From JBPRGG01 sp051418075 (lineage in GTDB: Bacteria > Bacteroidota > Bacteroidia > Cytophagales > Cyclobacteriaceae), in contig JBPRGG010000181.1 in the NCBI GenBank assembly GCA_051418075.1, positions 1 through 13,814 on the forward strand: a stretch of DNA of 13,814 bases. The letters run 5' to 3'. Shown piece by piece: positions 6,827-13,814 of this stretch (position 1 is its first letter; every line of letters starts with the position of its first letter). The position numbers were made by a program, and so were the translations under genes. Below the pieces are notes generated by a model, which did not search any database, was not told where the DNA came from, and was given only the letters and a program-made list of their open reading frames with translations.

Positions 6827-6831
6827 GCATA

Positions 6832-8286
6832 TTAACTTAAAATTTCATTAACCACTCTTCCATGCACATCAGTCAAACGGAAATCACGTCCCTGGAAATG
6901 ATACGTCAGTTTTTCATGATTCAACCCTAAACAATGCAGAATAGTGGCCTGTAAATCATGAACATGCACCCTGTCTTTCACTCCTTTGTAACCAAATTCA
7001 TCGGTTTCACCAAAAGACACTCCCGGCTTGATACCTCCTCCCGCCAGCCACATAGTAAAAGCTTCGGTATGATGATCACGTCCTTTGAAAGGCATTTCCT
7101 TACCACCCCTGTTTTCCTGCATAGGTGTGCGACCAAACTCCCCTCCCCAAACCACCAGGGTTTCTTCCAGCATCCCCCGTTGCTTCAGGTCCAGGAGCAG
7201 GGCAGTCATGGCACGGTCAATACTATTACATTTATCAATGAATCCGGTTTTTAATCCTGAACCGGCATTGGTACCGTGGGAATCCCAGCCCCAATCATAC
7301 AACTGGATAAATCGCACGCCTTTTTCAGCTAACCGGCGGGCTAAAAGGCAATTATTGGCAAAAGAGGATTTGCCCGGTTCAGTGCCATACAATTGATGTA
7401 TGTAATCCGGCTCTCGTGAAATGTCCATGATCTCAGGCACAGCCGTTTGCATACGGAAGGCCAACTCATACTGGCTGATCCGGGTCAGAATTTCAGGATC
7501 CTGGTAATCCTGATAATGTTGTTGATTGATCTCATTGATGGCTTCAATGGTTTTACCCCGCATTTCCCGGCTGATCCCACCAGGATTCGAGGTGTATAAA
7601 ATGGGGTCACCCTTAGAGCGGCATTGCACCCCCTGATAAACTGTAGGGAGAAAACCACTACCCCATACACTTTTGCCGGCGCTGGGGGTTTTACCTCCCG
7701 ATGCTAATACCATAAATCCAGGCAAATCCTGGTTTTCACTACCTAAGCCATAAGTCACCCAGGAACCCATGCTGGGACGGCCCAGACGGGATGAACCGGT
7801 TTGCATCAGTAACTGAGCCGGGGCATGATTGAATTCATCCGTATGCAAGGCCTTCAGGAAAGATACTTCATCGGCCACCTGGCTAAAATACGGCAGCCGC
7901 TCCGAAATTAAAGCGCCGGATTGGCCATGTTGCTTGAATTTTGCCTGAGGACCCAGCATTTTTGGCACCCCCTGGATAAAAGCAAATTTTTTCCCTTTCA
8001 CAAATGATTCAGGACAATCTTTTCCATCCAGCTTTTGTAGTTCGGGCTTATAATCGAATAGTTCAAGTTGACTGGGAGCCCCGGCCATATGTAAAAAAAT
8101 TACTCTTTTGGCTTTGGGAACAAAATGGGAAACATTTAACAACTTACTGCCTGAACCTGTATTCATCAGGCCGGAATTACGGTCAAGGCCACATCCTATC
8201 AGGGATCCAAGGGCTAATCCTCCCAATCCTTTCAGAAAATGGCGGCGGGTAATAAAAGCTAAATTTTCTTGCTCTGAAGGATGCAT
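6832..8286 (-). CDS. DUF1501 family protein with Tat signal
   Basis: The 484-residue protein begins with a twin-arginine signal, TRRHFLKGLGGLALGSLIGC (13-32), which also ends in a lipobox (LIGC, Cys32). It may therefore be a folded, Tat-exported lipoprotein. The DUF1501 family is related to the alkaline phosphatase/sulfatase superfamily. Expected motifs are present: GWDSHG (333-338), GGEFGRTP (381-388) and GRDHHTEAF (402-410), likely metal-site residues. The enzymatic activity is unknown. ATG 8286 directly follows the TAG of the upstream DUF1553 gene with no gap, and AGGA lies 5 nt before it inside that gene, so translation is probably coupled. DUF1501 genes normally pair with DUF1549/DUF1553 genes, as here, and the two products are presumed to act together in the periplasm. 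Confidence 0.95.
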   Translation of the reverse strand: MHPSEQENLAFITRRHFLKGLGGLALGSLIGCGLDRNSGLMNTGSGSKLLNVSHFVPKAKRVIFLHMAGAPSQLELFDYKPELQKLDGKDCPESFVKGKKFAFIQGVPKMLGPQAKFKQHGQSGALISERLPYFSQVADEVSFLKALHTDEFNHAPAQLLMQTGSSRLGRPSMGSWVTYGLGSENQDLPGFMVLASGGKTPSAGKSVWGSGFLPTVYQGVQCRSKGDPILYTSNPGGISREMRGKTIEAINEINQQHYQDYQDPEILTRISQYELAFRMQTAVPEIMDISREPDYIHQLYGTEPGKSSFANNCLLARRLAEKGVRFIQLYDWGWDSHGTNAGSGLKTGFIDKCNSIDRAMTALLLDLKQRGMLEETLVVWGGEFGRTPMQENRGGKEMPFKGRDHHTEAFTMWLAGGGIKPGVSFGETDEFGYKGVKDRVHVHDLQATILHCLGLNHEKLTYHFQGRDFRLTDVHGRVVNEILS

Positions 8287-11019
8287 CTATTCCTTGGTTA
8301 AAAATTCATCTAAATTTAAAATCACATTAGCTACCATGGTCAAAGCTCTGAATTGTTCCTGCTCAGCTTCATTTTTGATACTGGTTGGTTTTACCAGAGG
8401 TGCTTGTTCCTGTTTTGTATTTAAAGATCCATGATATAACTCCAGCAGGCTTTCCAGTTTGGCCGGACTGATCTCTTTCAGAAGAGCCTGGAAGTATCCG
8501 GCTGAGATCATTTGTTCAGGTGAGTCTCCCTTTTGCATCATTTTTTCAGCTAAAGCCAGGGCTGCTTCAAAGTAAACGGTATCATTCAATGTTACAAATG
8601 CCTGCAGCGGCGTATTGGTCCGGATTCGACGGGAAACACAAAATTCCCGGCTGGGTGCATCAAAAGAAACCATGGAAGGATAAGGTGTGGTGCGTCTCCA
8701 AAAGGTATAAAGCCCCCGGCGATAGCGATCCTCACCCTCAGCGGTTTCCCAATTATTGCCACTGTAAATTACCTGCCAAACACCTTCCGGCTGAGGAGGC
8801 ATTACGCTGGGACCACCAATCTTGCTACTGAGCAAACCACCTACGGCCAGGGCCTGATCCCTTACCTGTTCAGCCGACAACCTGAATCTTGGCCCCCGGG
8901 CCAGCAATCGGTTATAAGGATCCACCTGATTTAGTTGTGGCTTGGAGCGTGAATCCTGTCGATAAGTGGCTGACATCACAATGTTTTTGATCAGCCTTTT
9001 CAGACTCCAGTCAAACTCGTGCACAAACAAATAAGACAGGTGGTCCAGCAAAGCAGGATGAGAAGGTGGTGTGCCCTGGGTGCCAAAATCTTCAGCTGTT
9101 TCAATGATGCCAATGCCAAAAAGCTGCTCCCAAACCCGGTTGACCATCACCCGGGCTGTAAGCGGATTTGCCGGATCTACCAGCCATTGGGCCAGACCCA
9201 ACCGATTGGAAGGATAATCTGAAAGACCAGGCATGGAAGCTGGCACCCCTGCCTCTACCTGTTCACCTTTTACCAGCCAATTCCCTCTTTCAAATAAATG
9301 GGTATTTCGGCTGTAAAAATCTGGACGCTCCATCATGATCGGGGTATTGGTAGTCTCCGAATTTAGCAAAGTCATCATGTCCTGTTTGACCGCTTTCCCT
9401 TTTTCGGTTACAATACCGGGTAATTCAGGGCTGAACAACAACCATTCTATCTGGCAAATCCTTCCCTGGTTTCCCGGATCAATAAACGCCAGGTAAATAT
9501 CATGAAATCCATCCACCGGTTCGATAGGCAAAGAAGTGGTTTTAAACCGCCAGCCTCCCCCGGTATCCTGAACCTCCAATGCGGCAATAGGTCTGCCGGT
9601 GAGGCTATCCAGCCTGAATTCTACCCTGCCTGATCTTTTTCCTGAAGCATAGCTGATCAACACCTGTTCCCGGTCAGTCAGGAAAACATCTCTGATCCGA
9701 CAGAAACCATTGTGATCGGCAGTCATATATTTGGCATCGGCCAGGGTGCCGTTGGTGATGCTATCGAAATAGTTGGGGTGAATTTTAGGCTCTGTGATCC
9801 GGACCAGGTTAGTAAAATAATCAGCCCATGCTGCTTTATTCTGATCTGCCTGCTGATACACCCATTTTTTGATCTGTTCCAGTTTTCCCCGGTCATCCGG
9901 TTCAAAGATCTTCAGGTTGGGTGATTCACTGGGCACATCAGCATCAGCTGTGTTATTAAAAAAAGCCATTAATTCATAGTATTCCCGGTGTCGGAATGGG
10001 TCATAGGGATGACTGTGGCATTGAACACAGCTCATGGTCAATCCCTGCCAAACTTCAAAGGTGGTGTTGACCCGGTCTATCACAGATGCCACCCGGAACT
10101 CTTCATCTTCCGTACCGCCTTCATCGTTATTCATGGTATTTCGGTGAAAAGCGGTAGCAATCAGCTGATCCTCGGTAGGATCTGATAACAGGTCTCCGGC
10201 TAATTGTTCAATAGTAAACTGATCAAAAGGCTTATCCTGGTTCAGGGAGTGGATCACATAGTCCCTGAACTTCCAGATAGAACGAAATCCATCCTTTTCA
10301 TAGCCTTTAGAATCGGCATACCGGGCCAGGTCAAGCCACATAGAAGCCCATTTCTCTCCAAAATGAGGCGAGGCCAACAAACGATCTACCTGTTTTTCAT
10401 AAGCATGAGCTTCGGGATCTTGTAAAAAAGCTTTCATTTGTTCTGGTACGGGAGGCAGTCCAACCAGGTCCAGGCTTAGCCGGCGCAACAAAGTGGGTTT
10501 ATCTGCTGCAGATGAAGGTTTTAAATCATGATCCTCAAGTTTATCCAGAATAAAATAATCGATGTCGTTTTGACCCCAGCTTTTCGATTTTACCCGGGGC
10601 AGGTCCTGCTTTTGCGGAGGAATCAAAGCCCAATGAGTTTCCCATTGAGCTCCTTGCCTGATCCAATTCCGGATCAACTCCACTTGCTCCGGATCCAGCG
10701 GATCACTTTGGGGTGGCATCCGCAGTTCAGGATCGTGGTGGTTAATACGCTTATATAATTCACTTTCTGCTGGCTTGCCCGGAATGATTGCTACTTTTCC
10801 TGATTCATTGGGAGAAAAAGCTTCCTCCTCAAACAACAAACTAAAGCCGGACTCTTTTTTGACTCCACCATGACAAGCCAGGCAATTATCATTCAGAATG
10901 GGGCGGATATCCTGATTAAAAGAGATTTGATCTTGCTGTGGGGACAGCACCATGTATATAATCAGGAAAAGGCCTGAAAGAATGAAGATCAAAACCAAAG
11001 GAAATATCCGGTGATTCAT
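8287..11019 (-). CDS. PSCyt1-DUF1549-(CBM6-like)-DUF1553 protein
   Basis: The 910-residue protein has an N-terminal membrane anchor (about 6-26). A PSCyt1 cytochrome-like domain follows, with the heme motif CLACH (46-50) and Met101 in RMPP as a possible axial ligand. DUF1549 spans about 150-356 and has the conserved second CxxCH (CVQCHSHPYDP, 331-341). Residues about 405-530 look like an inserted CBM6-type carbohydrate-binding module (GRVEFRLDSLTGRPIAALEV, then GFHDIYLAF). DUF1553 spans about 605-865 (NPLTARVMVNRVW; RIRTNTPLQAFVTLND). Such proteins are abundant in Planctomycetes and Verrucomicrobia and also occur in Bacteroidota, usually beside DUF1501. A redox role in polysaccharide or sulfated-sugar processing has been suggested but is not established. 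The gene leads the two-gene operon. No convincing promoter was found upstream of ATG 11019. Confidence 0.94.
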   Translation of the reverse strand: MNHRIFPLVLIFILSGLFLIIYMVLSPQQDQISFNQDIRPILNDNCLACHGGVKKESGFSLLFEEEAFSPNESGKVAIIPGKPAESELYKRINHHDPELRMPPQSDPLDPEQVELIRNWIRQGAQWETHWALIPPQKQDLPRVKSKSWGQNDIDYFILDKLEDHDLKPSSAADKPTLLRRLSLDLVGLPPVPEQMKAFLQDPEAHAYEKQVDRLLASPHFGEKWASMWLDLARYADSKGYEKDGFRSIWKFRDYVIHSLNQDKPFDQFTIEQLAGDLLSDPTEDQLIATAFHRNTMNNDEGGTEDEEFRVASVIDRVNTTFEVWQGLTMSCVQCHSHPYDPFRHREYYELMAFFNNTADADVPSESPNLKIFEPDDRGKLEQIKKWVYQQADQNKAAWADYFTNLVRITEPKIHPNYFDSITNGTLADAKYMTADHNGFCRIRDVFLTDREQVLISYASGKRSGRVEFRLDSLTGRPIAALEVQDTGGGWRFKTTSLPIEPVDGFHDIYLAFIDPGNQGRICQIEWLLFSPELPGIVTEKGKAVKQDMMTLLNSETTNTPIMMERPDFYSRNTHLFERGNWLVKGEQVEAGVPASMPGLSDYPSNRLGLAQWLVDPANPLTARVMVNRVWEQLFGIGIIETAEDFGTQGTPPSHPALLDHLSYLFVHEFDWSLKRLIKNIVMSATYRQDSRSKPQLNQVDPYNRLLARGPRFRLSAEQVRDQALAVGGLLSSKIGGPSVMPPQPEGVWQVIYSGNNWETAEGEDRYRRGLYTFWRRTTPYPSMVSFDAPSREFCVSRRIRTNTPLQAFVTLNDTVYFEAALALAEKMMQKGDSPEQMISAGYFQALLKEISPAKLESLLELYHGSLNTKQEQAPLVKPTSIKNEAEQEQFRALTMVANVILNLDEFLTKE

Positions 11020-11110
11020 TTTAGAAAATTTTTGCCCAAAGTAAATTTAAAAAATTCCAGGCATTTTTATGGAAGATATTGCAAGAAATATATAAAAGAA
11101 GGGCAGAAAT

Positions 11111-11418
11111 TTAATGCAAAATGAATATGATTACAGACAATGACCTTTCGGTTTTAAAACTATCCTGATTTTCGCAGCTGAATGTCCCAAAGGGAAAAAC
11201 ACGTTCGGCAATATAAAATTCCTGTCTGGTAACTCGCCTTCTGAATGGCTGCATTTTTATTAATTATAGTTCCCAAAGCTACTTCTATGGTATTTCCACC
11301 GGCTCCCAGGTTTTCTTTATGTGAAAATATAAACTCATCCTAAATATGAGTTTTTTATTTTAAATTCAATGATATAGGTTGAGCCTTTACTGGCTAAAAA
11401 TGTATCATGATATTGATT
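11111..11418 (-). pseudogene. Gene relic in three frames, possibly a T9SS-associated C-terminal domain
   Basis: Three short minus-strand frames abut and read as one protein interrupted by shifts. 11418-11335 gives NQYHDTFLASKGSTYIIEF and on to NSYLG. 11339-11160 gives DEFIFSHKENLGAGGNTIEV, then NKNAAIQKASYQ. From about 11220 to 11111 the protein-like frame is QEFYIAERVFPFGTFSC, then ENQDSF. There is no start codon and no single frame longer than 59 codons. The order YQ..QEFYIAERVFPFGTF loosely recalls the YxAGxxIxLxPGFxAxxGxxF motif of Bacteroidota C-terminal stack domains, but that resemblance is only a guess. The reading as coding relic rests on amino-acid composition and continuity; chance open frames are the alternative. 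Confidence 0.35.
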
Positions 11419-11450
11419 TCAATGTATAAACTTTTATTTGATTTATATTC

Positions 11451-11909
11451 TTAAGATATGATCAAGAATAAGCCAGCCAGAATATTACCGGATACATTAT
11501 CATCATATGATACCTATTTGGCGGGCTGAAGTGATGTCGATATTGGTAAAATAAATGAATATTTAGAAACGTTTTTTCCGATACCTAAATGAACAAAACT
11601 CAGCGGATTTTCAGTTTCATCATTTAATGTATAGGGAAAAATATTTTCTATGTCACCATTGGGTAAAAATTTATAATAAGTTGTACCAGAATTATTCTCA
11701 AAATATCTGGTGATTGATATTCCCGGACCTCCTGCAATATAAATATCATTGGAAAATCGATATAGTAATCCTAAATAAGCATCTGCATCTGGATTTTTAG
11801 ATAGAAAGACATCTTCATTAATATAGGTTTGCTTCTCAGCGATTAAACTATCATTCGAATAACATAATCTGATAGCAATGATTAAATTCAACCAGGTAGG
11901 TTCTGCTTT
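11451..11909 (-). pseudogene. 5'-truncated outer-membrane barrel fragment with in-frame TAG
   Basis: Directly after the PorP stop codon, and in the same frame, the minus strand is open: KAEPTWLNLIIAIRLCYS, then RFSNDIYIAGGPGISITRYF and HLGIGKNVSKYSFILPIS. This reads like the C-terminal half of an outer-membrane beta-barrel. No signal peptide or ATG exists; the only early start option is TTG 11891, inside a strand. At 11514-11516 the frame meets TAG but continues as VSYDDNVSGNILAGLFLIIS to TAA 11451-11453, a plausible last hairpin of the barrel. The gene is therefore broken twice: its 5' part is missing and an internal stop cuts the last 20 residues. It appears to have been fused behind PorP by a deletion. 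The family is not identified. Confidence 0.65.
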
Positions 11910-13259
11910 TCATTCTATTACTAAAATCCAGGTTTCTTTTAAATTACTTTGCCGAAGCTGACGCATCCGGTATAAGGCTTCTTCCCGGTCATCGGTTTTG
12001 CTGGAATAAATGTAATAAAGCTGTTTGTCTGAATCATACATGATCTGGGTCTGCATTTGGTTCAGTTGCAGCATGTTCACTGCTTTCCTGGCCCTTTTTT
12101 CCGATTCAAACGTACTGATCACCACGTAGTATCCAGGAGCTACCGGCTCTATCAAGTGACCTTCCTGATCGGCCGCTTTAATGTTTTCCCGTTCCTGGTT
12201 CATCGTTTCCAGTTTTTCCAGGCTTCGGCCATAGGCGTTGAGTAACCTTTGTTGGTCAGTAAGGGCTTGGTTGTAATCATTTAGCAGGGTATTTTGATAT
12301 TTCATCTGCTGATCCAGGTTATCCATTTTTTCAGTGATTTGCTGAATATATTCTGAATTGAGGGACCTGCTGACCGGAATTTGATACTCTTTATTCTTCT
12401 TTTGAATGGTAAACCCTACTGAAATTTCATGGGTATTATGTGAAAACTGGGCAAAATCCAGATTGGTTTGCTGATAGCCATAGCCAATCCGGATATTTTT
12501 AAAGTTCAGACCAAGGGCCATCAGGTAATTATCCCCGGTGCGATAGCCGGGTCGGGCCCAGATGAAATCTTTCCAGCTTACTTCCAGGTTAAAATCAGTT
12601 TGATTATTGCTAAATACCAGGTTACGATACATGACGGAAGGAGAAATGGCGAAATCGCTGGCCCTCAGATCCCAATCATAGGAGGCTAAAGCCAGGAAAT
12701 GTTCCCTCAAACGATCCCCTTCCTCCAACAGATAGGGGAAAGCCAGGTCAAATTTAAAACCCTTCCACTGGTATCCCAAACCTGCCCCTACAGTAAAATA
12801 GGTCTCATCAAAAGCGCTGCCCTGAAAAACCGGATCAAAGTCATTGGGAAACCCTACTTCCAGCTGGTCAATCTGGCGATCAACAATTCCGGCCGACATG
12901 CCGAAAGTAAGTATTTGGTATTCTCCCAACACCAGTTGGTAAGCATAAGCAGCTTCAGCAAAAAAGCTTTCAAAAACGCCCTTTTTATCATTATGGAATT
13001 TCAAACCAACCCCCATGTGATCTCCTACCGGGGTACTCAGACCAAAACTGATCAATTGAGGGGCATCCTCTATACCCAGCCACTGGTAGCGGGTGTTCAC
13101 AAATCCGTCGACCCCGTAATAATACCCGGCCCGGGCCGGATTGAAGATAAAGCGGTTATTTAGATAAAGGTTGTTGGCGGTTAATTGCTGGGCCAAAAGC
13201 TGAACACTGAAACCAGAAACCAACAGGAATAGAAGTATAAATTTTTTCATGTTTCTCAT
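11910..13259 (-). CDS. PorP/SprF family type IX secretion protein with C-terminal SPOR-like domain
   Basis: The 449-residue protein starts with a signal peptide (about 1-23, ending LLAQ). The PorP/SprF barrel fills about 25-285, with the hallmark FNPARAG (39-45) and repeated amphipathic strands up to EISVGFTIQKK. The usual family length is near 300 residues; here about 150 more follow. These are a probable coiled coil (about 300-360, rich in Gln, Asn and Leu) and a SPOR-like domain (about 374-449, GYYVVISTFESEKRA...YYIYSS). SPOR domains bind denuded peptidoglycan, so the tail may anchor the outer-membrane protein to the wall; this is inference. Its ATG overlaps the TGA of the upstream T9SS cargo gene (ATGA, 13256-13259). 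PorP/SprF proteins help export and anchor cargo with type B (CHU_C) C-terminal domains. A second in-frame ATG lies at 13250. Confidence 0.92.
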   Translation of the reverse strand: MRNMKKFILLFLLVSGFSVQLLAQQLTANNLYLNNRFIFNPARAGYYYGVDGFVNTRYQWLGIEDAPQLISFGLSTPVGDHMGVGLKFHNDKKGVFESFFAEAAYAYQLVLGEYQILTFGMSAGIVDRQIDQLEVGFPNDFDPVFQGSAFDETYFTVGAGLGYQWKGFKFDLAFPYLLEEGDRLREHFLALASYDWDLRASDFAISPSVMYRNLVFSNNQTDFNLEVSWKDFIWARPGYRTGDNYLMALGLNFKNIRIGYGYQQTNLDFAQFSHNTHEISVGFTIQKKNKEYQIPVSRSLNSEYIQQITEKMDNLDQQMKYQNTLLNDYNQALTDQQRLLNAYGRSLEKLETMNQERENIKAADQEGHLIEPVAPGYYVVISTFESEKRARKAVNMLQLNQMQTQIMYDSDKQLYYIYSSKTDDREEALYRMRQLRQSNLKETWILVIE

Positions 13260-13814
13260 TTTAATATTGAAATGGATCCTTTATAAACTTCCGGCCGTAC
13301 AGCACTTTGAAGAATGTAATAATAGGCTCCCACCGGCAATGCCTTACCCTGGCTGGTGCCATCCCAGTCGTTTTCATAATTGTCCGTCTGAAACACCATT
13401 TTCCCGTGGTCATTTACAATGGTGAGGGTAAAAGCCTGGTATTTTCCCACATCCTGGATTTCCCAGGTATCATGATAGCCATCGCCATTGGGGGTAAAGT
13501 ATTTAAAGGCTTTAAACTCTCCTAAATCCACCCGATTGGGATCGGTAATAAACTGGATGGGGTCACTGATTGAACCATAAGAACCGTCGGAAATAAATTC
13601 CAGGGTAGTGGAAGTCAGGATCTCATTGGTAGAACCAGCTGGTTTGACGGAAAAGCTAATGGTTTCCCCATTGGTGGCATTGCTTCGTACCAGCAAAAAC
13701 ACCAGGCCAACCTCCCTTCCAGGTTCGAATACTACCCGGGCCCGGCCCCGGCACTCCTGTCCTACATGCGCAATCAACTGGTCCTCCGGATTGGTGGATA
13801 ACTGCCCATTGATG
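13256..13814 (-). CDS. C-terminal part of a T9SS cargo protein with a CHU_C (type B) sorting domain
   Basis: The frame is open to the right edge of the window, so the gene is partial: only its last 185 residues are visible. An internal TTG at 13777 is not the start, because coding sequence (INGQLSTNPEDQ) continues before it. The end carries the gliding-motility-associated C-terminal domain. It begins with FKYFTPNGDGYHDTWEI and runs through YENDWDGTSQGKALPVGAYYY to SISILK. This domain routes proteins through the type IX system to the surface, using a PorP/SprF partner, which is the gene that overlaps it downstream. The upstream visible residues form a beta-rich region (VFEPGREVGLVFLLV), probably the last repeat of a large adhesin. 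The full length and the other domains cannot be seen. Confidence 0.93.
   Translation of the reverse strand, partial: INGQLSTNPEDQLIAHVGQECRGRARVVFEPGREVGLVFLLVRSNATNGETISFSVKPAGSTNEILTSTTLEFISDGSYGSISDPIQFITDPNRVDLGEFKAFKYFTPNGDGYHDTWEIQDVGKYQAFTLTIVNDHGKMVFQTDNYENDWDGTSQGKALPVGAYYYILQSAVRPEVYKGSISILK

Larger units (their letters stand above)
6379..6831. other. Intergenic region with repeat copy B and inverted repeats
   Basis: This 453-bp stretch carries the promoter box of the PepSY-like gene, copy B of the ~190-bp element, a spaced inverted repeat (6687-6739) and a small GC hairpin (6812-6826) next to the DUF1501 stop. No gene is evident. Confidence 0.75.

Noticed and set aside
10981..11060. 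Promoter for the DUF1553-DUF1501 operon (TTACTTTG about 18 nt before the start)
   Set aside because: It mismatches TAnnTTTG and has no TTG at the proper distance.
225..11516. Stop-codon reassignment as an explanation for the in-frame TAA and TAG
   Set aside because: Intact neighbours end normally with TAA, TAG and TGA, and the broken genes also have frameshifts or missing 5' ends, so decay is simpler.

Overview
The window looks like a chromosomal segment of a free-living member of the Bacteroidota, perhaps near Saprospiria or Cytophagia. The evidence is a type IX secretion pair (a CHU_C-type C-terminal domain followed by a PorP/SprF protein), TAnnTTTG-type promoter boxes, AT-rich leaders mostly without a clear Shine-Dalgarno, and many outer-membrane beta-barrel genes. 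The genus cannot be fixed from this sequence. No tRNA, rRNA, CRISPR array or transposase was seen.

Layout. (1) 4-752, minus: a decayed outer-membrane beta-barrel gene with an in-frame TAA and a one-base frameshift. (2) 1004-2890, plus: an exported glycoside hydrolase family 2 enzyme with its own promoter. (3) 4001-3057, minus: a two-gene unit, VOC/glyoxalase-like then SRPBCC/AHSA1-like. (4) 4350-5285, plus: a DUF6268-type outer-membrane protein. (5) 5286-6831: a repeat-rich stretch with two direct copies of an unrecognised ~190-bp element around a small acidic PepSY-like lipoprotein gene, plus truncated relatives and inverted repeats. (6) 11019-6832, minus: an abutting pair, a PSCyt1/DUF1549/CBM6-like/DUF1553 protein followed directly by a Tat-exported DUF1501 protein. 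(7) 11111-11909, minus: a graveyard with two gene relics. (8) 13814-11910, minus: the C-terminal end of a large T9SS cargo or adhesin overlapping by 4 nt a PorP/SprF gene whose product carries a coiled coil and a SPOR-like tail.

The theme is the cell envelope: secretion, outer-membrane barrels, exported carbohydrate-active proteins and lipoproteins. The GH2 enzyme and the DUF1553/DUF1501 pair (with a CBM6-like insert) fit polysaccharide processing, but there is no SusC/SusD pair, so this is not a classical polysaccharide utilisation locus.

The most unusual signals are the ~190-bp element with its perfect 12-bp hairpin, and three reading frames broken by stops or shifts although their translations stay protein-like beyond the breaks. 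The track-style ORF ends of two of these genes are therefore not the true gene ends.
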